A DNA stretch of 64,000 bases from Chloroflexota bacterium (lineage in GTDB: Bacteria; Chloroflexota; Anaerolineae; UBA4142), in contig JAMCQI010000061.1 in the NCBI GenBank assembly GCA_023381515.1, positions 73,322 to 137,321 of the forward strand. Reading direction: 5' to 3'. Shown here one piece after another: positions 47,019 to 55,367 of this stretch. Below the pieces are notes generated by a model. That model was not told the DNA's origin and ran no database searches. It saw only the letters and a program-made list of their open reading frames with translations. The translations under genes were made by a program, and so were the position numbers. Within the stretch, counting starts at the first letter, position 1; each line of letters begins with the position of its first letter.

Positions 47019-48131
47019 CTAGCGCGCGTCCAACCCGAGTCGGGGCGAACTGAAGACGAATGGCATAACCACCTCCTTACGGAGGACGGATTTGTAGGGA
47101 TCAAACACGTAGACTACCTGTAACTCGTGAATGCTCGGTGAGTTCGGCACGTCGACGCGTGCGTCCAGGACGACCTCTTGCCCTGGTCCCACCTGCGCTA
47201 CTGTTACAAGTGGCTGAACGAGATCGATTTGGTGGAAATCAAGGAATCCCACCAGCGCATAGTTGAAGGTGTCGGCTTGGTCGTTGCCGAAGTTAGTTGC
47301 CCAAATCTGATACGCAAACCCTTGTCCTGGAGGTGCTTGGGCAAACGTGATGTAGCGTTCGGAAGGGTGGGACATCTGCCCCTTCGGAGCATTGGCAAAA
47401 CCGAGGCGGATTGGAACGAGGGGCAGCTTGGGAGGCGCTTCTCTTCCGAATGCTACGGGCGTCAGCGACCGAACGGGCTGGTTTCGGTCACCCACCACGA
47501 TCACTGCGCGGCGCCCTATTATGCTACCCTGGTCGCTTTCACGCTGCCTCGGATCAAGAGGATGATCGTACAGGTCCGCGAAAGCCACCAGTATGAGATC
47601 GTGGGCGCCGGTGCCATTCGCCTTGAGCCGTAATGGGAGATTTATCTCGGCAGGCGATGGAACCGTGACTTCATGCAGGATTCCACTTGTGCCGTCGACT
47701 TCGAATGGGACCTGTTCATAATCCAGCAACGCAGTAACGAGAAAGGTGCGGGATCTGCCGATCTGGTTGATCAGGATCAAGAAGAGGTCGAGAGGCTCCC
47801 CCGCTGGTACGCTCAGCTCTTCATTTTGCGGACGCTGAGCGGGCGCCAACGCGAGGTCACCGGCTCTCGCCCATCCCAGCCGTTTGTCCCCTTGAACTCC
47901 GGCGGGCACTGGGTTCAGCACAACGCGGCTGGACAGTCGCGAGTGGACGACGACATCTGTGACAGCGGGTATTGCCGGAACCCGGTCTGCGCTGCTGCTC
48001 CGCCACACCCCGTTGCAGCCGGGTAGCAGCAGTGCGCAGAGCGCGGCTAGTCCGGGGACCAGCAGCCCCCGGACAGTGGCAAGGCGCAGCAAAGCAACCC
48101 TGGGGTCAAAGCCCAGCTCTTTGGCAAGCAT
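47019..48131 (-). CDS. lipoprotein of the regulon, paralogue 1
   Basis: 370 residues. Hydrophobic leader with lipobox LLLPGC, then two beta-rich halves: LLDYEQVPFEVDGTSGILHEVTV followed by GAHDLILVAFADLYDHPLDPR, and FLDFHQIDLVQ followed by SIHELQVVYVFDPYK. It is a clear paralogue of the lipoprotein at 50048. The ATG at 48131 overlaps the stop of secreted gene B (TGATG), showing coupling; an ATG at 48143 is possible. Surface-anchored partner of the secreted protein is the likely role (inference). Confidence 0.75.
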   Translation of the reverse strand: MLAKELGFDPRVALLRLATVRGLLVPGLAALCALLLPGCNGVWRSSSADRVPAIPAVTDVVVHSRLSSRVVLNPVPAGVQGDKRLGWARAGDLALAPAQRPQNEELSVPAGEPLDLFLILINQIGRSRTFLVTALLDYEQVPFEVDGTSGILHEVTVPSPAEINLPLRLKANGTGAHDLILVAFADLYDHPLDPRQRESDQGSIIGRRAVIVVGDRNQPVRSLTPVAFGREAPPKLPLVPIRLGFANAPKGQMSHPSERYITFAQAPPGQGFAYQIWATNFGNDQADTFNYALVGFLDFHQIDLVQPLVTVAQVGPGQEVVLDARVDVPNSPSIHELQVVYVFDPYKSVLRKEVVMPFVFSSPRLGLDAR

Positions 48132-48691
48132 CAACCCGACCATGTATCTTCGGTCTGAAAATCATCATCCACGTACCCGGTCTTGTGGAAGTGGTGCCAC
48201 GAATGTCCAATTGCAGTATAAAGACGCCCGAGGGGACCATAGTATATCTTCGTGGTGGCGACTGCAATCTTCCCCACCGTGTGCTTTTGTTGAAAGTCCT
48301 GCCATCCGGTGATGTCAGTCCGCCTGGCGGCGCCGTCGATGTTGATCTCCTCCTCGTTCAAGTCGGACTGGCTGTTGTGGCTACCGCATGCGTACACTGG
48401 GGCGTCACCGCACTGGTACTCGTCGGTCCACCCCGCACGATACTCAGTGAGCGGGGATGCGGGCGACGCCCCCGGCAGACTCGGACGCCGCACCGCAACC
48501 CTCTTCAGGGCGTCGGGACCGAAGACCTTGTACCCGCCCACCCCAGGGGTGAGCCCCGGCTGGACCGGTCCAAGGTTTGGAAGGAGTTGAGTCTCTCCAT
48601 ACGGGCCTTCTGCCTGCGCGATCCCTGCCCCGAAGTTTAGCGCAAGCAAGGCCAGGAGAGCGAATCCTGTCAGCAACTGGATCCAGCGCAT
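48131..48691 (-). CDS. secreted protein of the regulon (B)
   Basis: 186 residues. Signal peptide MRWIQLLTGFALLALLALNF with cleavage probably after AQA. Mature region: Pro/Gly-rich stretch, DEYQCGDAPVYACGSHNSQSD with two Cys, and a His-rich C-terminal part HSWHHFHKTGYVDDDFQTEDTW. GGAGG lies six bases before ATG 48691. First gene behind promoter P2. Not recognised. Confidence 0.75.
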   Translation of the reverse strand: MRWIQLLTGFALLALLALNFGAGIAQAEGPYGETQLLPNLGPVQPGLTPGVGGYKVFGPDALKRVAVRRPSLPGASPASPLTEYRAGWTDEYQCGDAPVYACGSHNSQSDLNEEEINIDGAARRTDITGWQDFQQKHTVGKIAVATTKIYYGPLGRLYTAIGHSWHHFHKTGYVDDDFQTEDTWSG

Positions 48692-48718
48692 CTGATACCT
48701 CCATTGACCTGACATACT

Positions 48719-48828
48719 CACCGGTTCCCGGTGGCATCTCCAGCATACGACAGCTCTCGTCGTCCGCCTAGACACACGCGTACTCTTCTTGTGCTCTCTT
48801 TGTAGCGCGCGATCGGGTACGCGCGTAC
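48719..48828 (-). promoter_or_regulatory. regulon promoter P2
   Basis: Distal GTACGCGCGTAC (48828-48817), proximal GTACGCGTGTGT (48783-48772, half-degenerate), 24-base spacer with CGAC-N7-GTCG, -10 TATGCT (48747-48742), 5'-end hairpin CACCGG-GAA-CCGGTG (48733-48719). Confidence 0.82.
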
Positions 48829-49219
48829 CCGGTTGAGAGGGAAGGAGGAGGCCAGAATGACAACCATCGCGGTAAAGGGCTCGGCTGCTACCCCAACGCG
48901 TGATCGACAGGCCGGATGGCTGACCGGAATTGCGGAGCGAGCGACAGCCCCGCCCTGCATCGGAAGGCTTGGCGGGAATAGGGTGCAATCGCCGCCAAAG
49001 GTCGCCCGACGAAGAAGCGCCGACGACGGGCCGGATTGTCGCAGAAAGGTTGCCATGCCCATCCCCTCGCCAGCGGCTATGGTAGCGGCAAGCCTAGGCG
49101 CGAACCATCAGATTAAGCGTCGGCCAGCTGCCATGCTGGCAATCGGCAAGACCGCAGCAATGTGGGTGCAGGCACTCACCTGCCATCGGGCACGCGGCCC
49201 CAAAGAGCGGAATGGGGTC
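48829..49219. other. gene-free stretch between P2 and the upstream unit
   Basis: About 390 bases. It contains segments (GAGGAGGCCAGA, GGAATTGCGGAGCGAGCG) similar to those upstream of P4 and P1. Open frames exist on both strands but none has a ribosome-binding site plus protein-like composition. Confidence 0.4.
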
Positions 49220-49636
49220 CTATGATCGCGCCCTCGGTGCGAGGACGAGCAGTATTCCAGCGGCCAAGACGGCAATGGCTGGATAGATGGTATACCCACC
49301 GACCGTCAAGTCCCCGAGAAGACTGAGGAAGGTGAGAACGATTCCTAGTAGCAAAACGAGCTCGCCGCCCAGGCGGCCCGACGGCTCGATGGCTGTCGCA
49401 AGCGCTAGGAGGCAAGAGAGGAGAAACCCAGCTGCCTGGCTCTCTAGGGATCGGAATCCACTCACGCGCGCGTCCAATACCTCGAGCGTGATCAGATCTG
49501 GCGTGAGCCTCAGCTCAGGGTACGCAGATGAGAGATAGGACTGGGCGAACGGTAAGACGGCTATCAGGCCACCGAGTCCGCCCACCAAGACCAGACCCGA
49601 GCCAATTGCTCAAGTCCATCTTGGACGATTGTCCAT
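49220..49636 (-). pseudogene. three-helix membrane protein, disrupted copy
   Basis: Paralogue of the gene at 51951 (shared SSAYPELRL, PDLITLEVLDARVSGFRSLE, AAGFLLSCLLALATAIEPS). A GGAGG-led ATG at 49636 begins MDNRPRWT and then meets TGA, where the paralogue reads WVSRIGSG; the remaining frame from 49588 is open through all membrane segments. Either a nonsense copy or a restart at TTG/GTG. Confidence 0.55.
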
Positions 49637-49776
49637 CACGGGAGCCTCCGTGCCATTGATTGGTCCCCCTCTCCGCAAAAACGCAAGGTCCCCTCAAACG
49701 ACGTCCCGTAACGCTGGTGTTGCCGTCGCTATGCAATATTAACCAGGAGGTCCCAGGTGGACGGTCGCGAAGGAAT

Positions 49777-49980
49777 CTATGGAGCGTTGAGGCATGGCAA
49801 GAGCCCAAACAATGTGGCGAATGTACCTGCGAGCGTGATGGGGAGCAGAGGCATCAGGTAGATCAGACGACTCCTGTAATGTCTGCGCCAAAGGACGACT
49901 GAGACCACCGCCAGCAAAAGAAGCGCGATCAAGTTGATGGCGAACGCCATCCCTGCTAAAAGGGGGAACTGACAGCTCAT
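49777..49980 (-). CDS. small two-helix membrane protein
   Basis: 67 residues from ATG 49980 (AAAGG upstream). Two hydrophobic helices: FAINLIALLLLAVVSVVLW and LIYLMPLLPITLAGTFATLFGLLP joined by RRHYRSR. Lies between the lipoprotein at 50048 and the disrupted membrane gene, in the unit driven by P3. Resembles immunity-protein-sized membrane proteins (inference). Confidence 0.6.
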   Translation of the reverse strand: MSCQFPLLAGMAFAINLIALLLLAVVSVVLWRRHYRSRLIYLMPLLPITLAGTFATLFGLLPCLNAP

Positions 49981-50047
49981 CGTTGCCCTTTGTTTGCGCC
50001 GGAGCCATGCCTGGCTGCCTGTGCACTGGACGGTCGGGGCCAATTCT

Positions 50048-51085
50048 CTATTTTCCATCCTTGACGACAAGCGCGGAGCGCATGGAGGACTCTACCACTT
50101 TGTCCGTCACCCGGTCAAGCGCTTGATGGGGATCGAAGATACTGATGAATTGGAGTTCATGGACTCCATTTTCTCCAGGCACCCGGATGTCACCGGGAAT
50201 GATCAACTCACTTCCCGGTGGCATGCGAAGGTGTAGCACGTTCGAGCCCGCAAACGACACCTGCCCGTAGTCCAATAGAGGGATCACGAAATAGTCGCGC
50301 AACTTGTCCCCTGGGTTTCTGGCCCAAAGCTGGGTTGAGAGTCTGGCTCCCGCATGAACTTCGGAGGACAGCAAAAGGCGGCGCTGGGGGGCCCCCTCTT
50401 CACCCAATAGGGGGTAGGCGTACACTGAATTGCTCTGCAGCTCAGTCTTCTGCCCAGTCATCACTTTCGGTGATGCTCGGGTTGGTGTTGAGCAATCTCC
50501 TGCACAGAGCACCGTTCGGAGTCCACCAACGCCGAGGCGAGGTGGAAGCCGTGCCTGTGGGTCGGTAGTATGATTGTCCGGATCGCGGAAGACGACAACG
50601 AACAGGTCGTGCCAGCCGGGCGTCTGGACCGCCACTTCCATCGGAATCTCCATGTCTACCCCCGGCTCAACGTTTACGTAATGCAGAACACCCGCCTCAC
50701 CATCCAGGCTGAAATTGACTTGCTCGTAGTCTAAAAAGACTGATACCAGTACCGGATAGGGCGCACTGAATCCGCTCTTGAGGATCAGGAGTGTACTAAA
50801 TGGTTTCCCGGCTTCCAGGTCGAACTTGGTAATCGGCACGGTTCGTTGCCCTGGAGGAATAACGCGGTGTTCGGGACGAACAAAACCCACGAATAGACTG
50901 GTAGCACCTCTGGCTTCTGACCATTTCGTAAGAGTGGTCGCTGCTGACCACCCAGAGTGACGGATCCATTCGATGCGATGGGCGGAGCGCTCCTCGTCAA
51001 TCGGTTTTTCGCCGCCAAAAGAAAAACAGGCGCTCAACGCGCCAATCAGGCAAAGGAGCACAAGGTGTCTGGAGGAATTGCACAT
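50048..51085 (-). CDS. lipoprotein of the regulon, paralogue 2
   Basis: 345 residues starting at ATG 51085 (GGGAG five bases upstream) with lipobox LIGALSAC. Two-part beta-rich body as in paralogue 1: FLDYEQVNFSLDGEAGVLHYVNVEPG, GWHDLFVVVFRDPDNHTTDPQ, then LLDYGQVSFAGSNVLHLRMPPG and GVHELQFISIFDPHQ. Overlaps the end of secreted gene C by 40 bases, matching the coupled arrangement of the B unit. Confidence 0.75.
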   Translation of the reverse strand: MCNSSRHLVLLCLIGALSACFSFGGEKPIDEERSAHRIEWIRHSGWSAATTLTKWSEARGATSLFVGFVRPEHRVIPPGQRTVPITKFDLEAGKPFSTLLILKSGFSAPYPVLVSVFLDYEQVNFSLDGEAGVLHYVNVEPGVDMEIPMEVAVQTPGWHDLFVVVFRDPDNHTTDPQARLPPRLGVGGLRTVLCAGDCSTPTRASPKVMTGQKTELQSNSVYAYPLLGEEGAPQRRLLLSSEVHAGARLSTQLWARNPGDKLRDYFVIPLLDYGQVSFAGSNVLHLRMPPGSELIIPGDIRVPGENGVHELQFISIFDPHQALDRVTDKVVESSMRSALVVKDGK

Positions 51086-51732
51086 ATGCTCTCCCAACTG
51101 GGAAATAGAGTACAAGAATGTCGAGGAAGCGCAATCCGAGGCACGATAGATGCAGGGATCGCACACCAGCAGAACAGACGGGCAGGATATCCTGCCGGTC
51201 TCTGCGGAAAGCCCAGGTTAGCTGTGAACCAATTGTCGTACGTCTCAAGGCTCTCGTTTCCATAGGTGCTGTTGATCCAGTAATGGTAGCCGTCCTGAGC
51301 CAAGTTTGTACCCGATCCGCCGTACCAGTAGGTCCTACACGCAGCGTGCTTGGCGAGCGGCTTGGGATCCGAGCATGAGTCTTCTAGCTGCCACACCTCG
51401 GGCATGGGGTACCACGCGGACAGGTATCCATCAGCCTTGATCTCATCCTCAATGATACCCGAATCGCTAGTCGTCGTGAACATGACGGTGCTGCCGCTTC
51501 GACCATAGCTTAGAGCTATGCCCATACCGCCAGAATTGACCATTACTGACAACTGACACGCGCTGCCCGGCTTGGTTCCCGGGATCTGAGCCGCCGGCAT
51601 GTCAATGCATCGAGGAACACCGGGGTGTTGGAGTGGAGGGGGCGGAGGATCTGCCGCTAGGCTTGTTGCTGGGAATCCGATCAAGAGGAGCATGAGCACG
51701 ACGAACGGCGCAAGAAACTTGATTGGACGCAT
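51046..51732 (-). CDS. secreted protein of the regulon (C)
   Basis: 228 residues; AGGAGG five bases before ATG 51732. Signal peptide MRPIKFLAPFVVLMLLLIGF, cleaved probably after SLA. Mature part starts with a Pro stretch (DPPPPPLQHPG) and has Cys in PRCIDM, SACQLS, DSCSDP and AACRTYWYGG; the C-terminal ~40 residues overlap the lipoprotein gene and may be frame-extension sequence. First gene of the P3 unit. Not recognised. Confidence 0.7.
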   Translation of the reverse strand: MRPIKFLAPFVVLMLLLIGFPATSLAADPPPPPLQHPGVPRCIDMPAAQIPGTKPGSACQLSVMVNSGGMGIALSYGRSGSTVMFTTTSDSGIIEDEIKADGYLSAWYPMPEVWQLEDSCSDPKPLAKHAACRTYWYGGSGTNLAQDGYHYWINSTYGNESLETYDNWFTANLGFPQRPAGYPARLFCWCAIPASIVPRIALPRHSCTLFPSWESICAIPPDTLCSFA

Positions 51733-51756
51733 TTGAACCTCCTGTAGTCTGCAATT

Positions 51757-51872
51757 GTCACGAGTCTATCTCGAGACATCTCCAGCATACGACAGCTCTC
51801 GTCGTTTGCATAGGCACACGCGTACTCTTTTTGTACTCTCTTTTTGTACTGCCACCTTGAGTACGCGCGTAC
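51757..51872 (-). promoter_or_regulatory. regulon promoter P3
   Basis: Distal GTACGCGCGTAC (51872-51861), proximal GTACGCGTGTGC (51825-51814), 24-base spacer with CGAC-N7-GTCG, -10 TATGCT (51789-51784). The 5'-end hairpin differs in sequence from P1/P2 (CGAG-ATAGA-CTCG, 51773-51761) but sits at the same place. Confidence 0.82.
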
Positions 51873-51884
51873 CTGGTCAGCAGG

Positions 51885-51966
51885 ATGAGGCCCGCGATAC
51901 CCGCACGCGATGACCGTGCTATGGAATCATGCCGCTACTCCAGGTTCCGCTCACGCGCTCCGAGAC
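51885..51966 (-). pseudogene. remnant of the comA-like 3' end
   Basis: Bases 51966-51935 on the minus strand encode A-R-E-R-N-L-E-stop, matching the real comA-like end A-R-E-R-D-L-E-stop at 58245-58222. The downstream flank to 51885 also matches 58221-58170 (CATGATTCCATA, GCGGGCCTC). The fragment sits upstream of P3 exactly as comA sits upstream of P6, so the promoter cassette was duplicated together with the gene end. Confidence 0.75.
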
Positions 51967-52406
51967 GACTCCCACCGCGCCGCGACGAGCAGCATTCCCC
52001 CAGCCAACACGCCCATAGCTCCATAGAGAGTGTACCCTCCCACAGAGAATCCTCCGAAAAGGCTGACGATGGTGAGAACGGTTCCCAATAAGAGGACGAC
52101 CACACCGCCCAGGCGGCTCGATGGCTCGATGGCTGTCGCAAGCGCTAGGAGGCAAGAGAGGAGAAACCCAGCTGCCTGGGTCTCCAGGGATCGGAATCCA
52201 CTCACGCGCGCGTCCAATACCTCGAGCGTGATCAGATCTGGCGCGAGTCTCAACTCCGGGTAGGCAGACGAGAGGTAGGACTGGGTAAACAGCAAGACCG
52301 CGATCAGGCCGCCGAGCCCGCCCACCAAGACCAGACCCGAGCCAATTCTCGACACCCATCTTGAACGGCCGCCCGCCGCACCAGCGCCTCTTTTCCTCAA
52401 TGTCAA
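51951..52406 (-). CDS. three-helix membrane protein, intact copy
   Basis: 151 residues; start at TTG 52406 is tentative. Hydrophobic segments GSGLVLVGGLGGLIAVLLF, AAGFLLSCLLALATAI, VVVLLLGTVLTIVSLFGG and YGAMGVLAGGMLLVAA, with a conserved external loop SSAYPELRLAPDLITLEVLDARVSGFRSLE. Downstream of secreted gene D in the P4 unit. Its stop region overlaps the comA-like remnant. Confidence 0.6.
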   Translation of the reverse strand: MTLRKRGAGAAGGRSRWVSRIGSGLVLVGGLGGLIAVLLFTQSYLSSAYPELRLAPDLITLEVLDARVSGFRSLETQAAGFLLSCLLALATAIEPSSRLGGVVVLLLGTVLTIVSLFGGFSVGGYTLYGAMGVLAGGMLLVAARWESSRSA

Positions 52407-52549
52407 GCCTCTTCACAGAAGCGTGCTTGATCATCGCCGAAACGCTCGCTACAATCAAGCACGATCACCAGTTCGCCTGTTGACCGACTGTGGTGTCGGT
52501 CATGTTACCATTGCGATCATCCCAAGGGAGCACCATTATCCAGACTGCC

Positions 52550-52879
52550 TCAATCTCTAATGACGAAATCGTAATCGAGACTTCCGCCTGGAATGATAGT
52601 TCCCTCGGAGGACGTCCCCGTCATACTGGCACCGCCGCTGCTGTACAGGTGCAGCCAGTTGTGCCACGTGATGACATCTTGTGGGCCACTCCCAGGACAG
52701 AATGCAGCACCGTTACAATAATTCGTGACATTACCATTTGCCCAGCCCTGGGTGTGGCTCGGGTTATCATAGCCATTTGAAAAGCTCTCCGGTGCCCATT
52801 TGTACCACCAACCGCAGCACAGGTAAGAGAGATTGCTCCAGTTGGAAAGTGACACCGTCCCGCCCATGCAAGTCCACGC
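52550..52879 (-). pseudogene. C-terminal half of secreted protein D after an in-frame TAG
   Basis: In the same frame as gene D and directly after its TAG (52882-52880): AWTCMGGTVSLSNWSNLS, YLCCGWWYKWAPE, YCNGAAFCPG, ending DYDFVIRD. Aromatic- and Cys-rich composition fits the secreted proteins of this regulon, so D was probably once about 240 residues long. Readthrough is the alternative. Confidence 0.6.
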
Positions 52880-53275
52880 CTAAGTTGTACGCAGTCCGTT
52901 CGTTTTGATCCCAAGCACATCGAGCTCATACGTAAACAGGTCGGCCGTATGTCCGTTCACACCTGCGGGCGCCGCCAGTACTGACATGGGCTCGTCCGAT
53001 TGCTGCGACCCAGCGCCTCGAGGGAGCTCTTTCAGCTCTACGTGTTCCACCTCAACCAACCTGCAATCTTCCATGACTCGATACGAAGAATGCACGTACC
53101 TCGGCCCATTACCTGACGTGCTGAGACGCGCCTCCGGAAAAACAAAGTTGATGTTACACTTCACTGGATGTGCACTGGGTGTCTCATCAGGAGGCGCCGC
53201 GAACGCGGCCGACCCTTGCGCTGCCAGAAAAGCGAGAGCTGCGACCAGTGGGACCAACCATCGGAGCTGCTTCAT
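52880..53275 (-). CDS. secreted protein of the regulon (D), truncated by an amber codon
   Basis: 131 residues from ATG 53275, five bases after GGAGGA. Signal peptide MKQLRWLVPLVAALAFLAAQ, cleavage likely after AFA. Mature part: HPVKCNINFVFPEARLS, VMEDCRLVEVEHVELKELP, ends at LRTT. Coding sequence appears to continue past the TAG. First gene behind P4. Confidence 0.7.
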   Translation of the reverse strand: MKQLRWLVPLVAALAFLAAQGSAAFAAPPDETPSAHPVKCNINFVFPEARLSTSGNGPRYVHSSYRVMEDCRLVEVEHVELKELPRGAGSQQSDEPMSVLAAPAGVNGHTADLFTYELDVLGIKTNGLRTT

Positions 53276-53300
53276 GGGTTCCTCCGGCAATCATGATACT

Positions 53301-53413
53301 CACCGGTTTCCCGGTGGCATCTCCAGCATACGACATCTCTCGTCGCTTGCATAGGCACACGCGTACTCTTTTTGTACTCTCTTTTTGTACCGCCGCTTTG
53401 AGTACGCGCGTAC
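53301..53413 (-). promoter_or_regulatory. regulon promoter P4
   Basis: Distal GTACGCGCGTAC (53413-53402), proximal GTACGCGTGTGC (53366-53355), 24-base spacer with CGAC-N7-GTCG, -10 TATGCT (53330-53325), 5'-end hairpin CACCGG-GAAA-CCGGTG (53316-53301). 53414-53650 upstream holds no recognised gene. Confidence 0.85.
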
Positions 53414-53650
53414 CCAGTGGAGAGGGAAAGAGGAGGCCAGATGGCCGACCGGGATTGCGGAGCGAGCGGCGCCGCGCCTCGCCTCCCACGGAACCCGAGT
53501 CTACTGGATTGGTGGTGTAACCGTTGGCGGCACCGCGATGTCCCCGACGATCCAATAGGGTCCGGGGCAATTGTCAGAGAGTAGTGAGCGCTCCCCGTCG
53601 TGAATCCCGTTAGCCGCACCGCCGCCAAGCGCTACGATCTCACCGATATG

Positions 53651-53890
53651 CTACGTCGCTTTGTGGGTCGTGAGTCTATCGGAGACGTCGACCGTCTCGT
53701 TGCTGATTTTCACCTCGAATTCCGGTGGCCATATGAGCAGATTGCTTTCATCTGAGTGTTCGGGATTCACACGCAGACAGTCGTTCACCATAACCAACTT
53801 ACCGACAAGTAGAGCGGCATACCGTGTGGGAGGGGCTGGGGTAGGACTGCACGCTTCCAGAGCGAACGCCGCGACAATGATGACACCCAT
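53651..53890 (-). CDS. small lipoprotein
   Basis: 79 residues; AAAGGAG seven bases before ATG 53890. Signal MGVIIVAAFALEAC with lipobox ALEAC, then RYAALLVGKLVMVNDCLRVNPEHSDESNLLIWPPEFEVKI. The pattern small-residue strand, single Cys, Leu-Ile-Trp-Pro-Pro recurs in small bacterial lipoproteins I have seen, but I cannot name a function. Follows the protease gene in the P5 unit. Confidence 0.7.
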   Translation of the reverse strand: MGVIIVAAFALEACSPTPAPPTRYAALLVGKLVMVNDCLRVNPEHSDESNLLIWPPEFEVKISNETVDVSDRLTTHKAT

Positions 53891-54120
53891 GATAGTCGCT
53901 CCTTTCCCCGGTTGAACGCCCCGCCGCAGGAAGGCGTCGACGCCATCCGGGCTGCCTTGCACAAAAGCTGACATCCTTACCCACCTCTCGTCGTCCCGAA
54001 ATACAACCAACGGCTTGGCGCGACGTCGGCATCGCGCCAAGCCGCATGCTTCTGAACTCGCCCATCTGCCAGAGGCTTGAGAAATGCGCCTGACCGTCGC
54101 TGCAATTCTTTGTGCGTCGA

Positions 54121-55242
54121 CTATTCCGTCGATACGCTGACCCCGAGGCGCGAGTAGACCGTATCTACTGGCCCATAGATCGAGTGGCTGCCATACTGCG
54201 ATATGGTTGAGCCGAATGCGCTGTTGTTCCAGAACCATGGACCGCCGCTGTCCCCACCCGCCACCGAGATATCGACTTCCACGTTAAAGCCATCAAATGA
54301 CGTGGTGACAATGCTACCGCAGCCATAGCCCGATGCTATTCCGTACTTGCATACCCAGTCGCCTGGGTACTGGCTAATCCCGAATACCACGCCGTAAATA
54401 TAGCGATTGTATGTTCCGTCCCAAATCAGATTTCTGACTGTGAATCCTGGCGCCGTGTGCCACTGAATGTCAAAGGCATCGACCCAGGATTCGGAGACAA
54501 ACGGAAGACCGCTGCCCATATACGTCACACCGGTGTTATCGCAATGGCCAGCCGTCGTGATCCCCTTATTTCCGCTTGAATCCTGTACCGAAAAACCACT
54601 CGTACAACTTCCCGAGGGCCCCGCGAGCCCCAGGCCTCCGAAAATATCGGTTGCTTCCTTCGGAAAAGCAGGGACTTGGACCACCTTGACGTGATCCGGC
54701 AGACGGGCAGCAGCCTTCTGCAGAGCTGCATCGAGATGTGCGGCGTCAAGCACATAAAGCTCCGCGTTCCCCTCGAGGATATTAATCGCAGAGTGAGCCG
54801 CAATGCCTAGTCTACCGGCCATCCGCGCTGCCTGTGTGCGCGCGTCCACGAGCTCGGTGAGCGTCACTTTTGCCGTCCGTGTCCCAACCATGCCGCTCAG
54901 TGGGCCACCTGCGGTGTACTCCTGGATTTTCGCTTCACCGCCCCGGGTGAAGAGCGCAAACACTCGATACTCCGGCTGATGCTGAACCCAGAGCCCACCA
55001 AAAGAGTCTGGCTCATTCTTGGTCAACCTCGCGTTGAGATCTCCGATATGAACCTGCAGTTTCAGCCGGCGCATGGCTTCACTAGCATCGACCCCCATTG
55101 CACTTGCATACTGTCCCGCGTCCCTCGTCAGCGGATCCGCATCTTCAGCACTCTGCGCGACAACCGTCGGTGCGGAGGCGGCGAGAATTGCTAGTGTGAC
55201 CACAACGCCCACCAGGACTGAGAATGACCGAGCGCGACGCAC
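54121..55242 (-). CDS. secreted streptogrisin/alpha-lytic-type serine protease with pro-region
   Basis: 373 residues, GTG start at 55242 with GGAGGGGG five bases upstream. Signal peptide RARSFSVLVGVVVTLAILA, pro-region to about residue 200, then a chymotrypsin-fold (S1) domain: catalytic His in GITTAGHCDNTG, Asp in VDAFDIQWH, Ser in VAGGDSGGPWFW. Such pro-proteases fold outside the cell and cleave off the pro-part. First gene behind P5; exoprotease control fits quorum-sensing output in Bacillus (inference by analogy). Confidence 0.92.
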   Translation of the reverse strand: MRRARSFSVLVGVVVTLAILAASAPTVVAQSAEDADPLTRDAGQYASAMGVDASEAMRRLKLQVHIGDLNARLTKNEPDSFGGLWVQHQPEYRVFALFTRGGEAKIQEYTAGGPLSGMVGTRTAKVTLTELVDARTQAARMAGRLGIAAHSAINILEGNAELYVLDAAHLDAALQKAAARLPDHVKVVQVPAFPKEATDIFGGLGLAGPSGSCTSGFSVQDSSGNKGITTAGHCDNTGVTYMGSGLPFVSESWVDAFDIQWHTAPGFTVRNLIWDGTYNRYIYGVVFGISQYPGDWVCKYGIASGYGCGSIVTTSFDGFNVEVDISVAGGDSGGPWFWNNSAFGSTISQYGSHSIYGPVDTVYSRLGVSVSTE

Positions 55243-55268
55243 GGAAACCCCCTCCGATCCAGGATACT

Positions 55269-55367
55269 CACCGGCTTCCCGGTGGCCTCTTCAGTATACG
55301 ACACCTCTCGTCGCCTGCATAGGTACGCGCGTACTCCTTTTGTACCGCCCCATCGGTACGCGCGTAC
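55269..55367 (-). promoter_or_regulatory. regulon promoter P5
   Basis: Two perfect GTACGCGCGTAC sites (distal 55367-55356, proximal 55334-55323), centre spacing 33, 24-base spacer with CGAC-N7-GTCG, -10 TATACT (55298-55293), 5'-end hairpin CACCGG-GAAG-CCGGTG (55284-55269). Confidence 0.85.

Noticed and set aside
48131..48988. Long N-terminal extension of secreted protein B to 48988
   Set aside because: It runs through promoter P2; the GGAGG-led ATG at 48691 starts a signal peptide.
52880..53290. Start of secreted protein D at TTG 53290
   Set aside because: The GGAGGA Shine-Dalgarno sequence lies inside that extension and points to ATG 53275, which begins a proper signal peptide.
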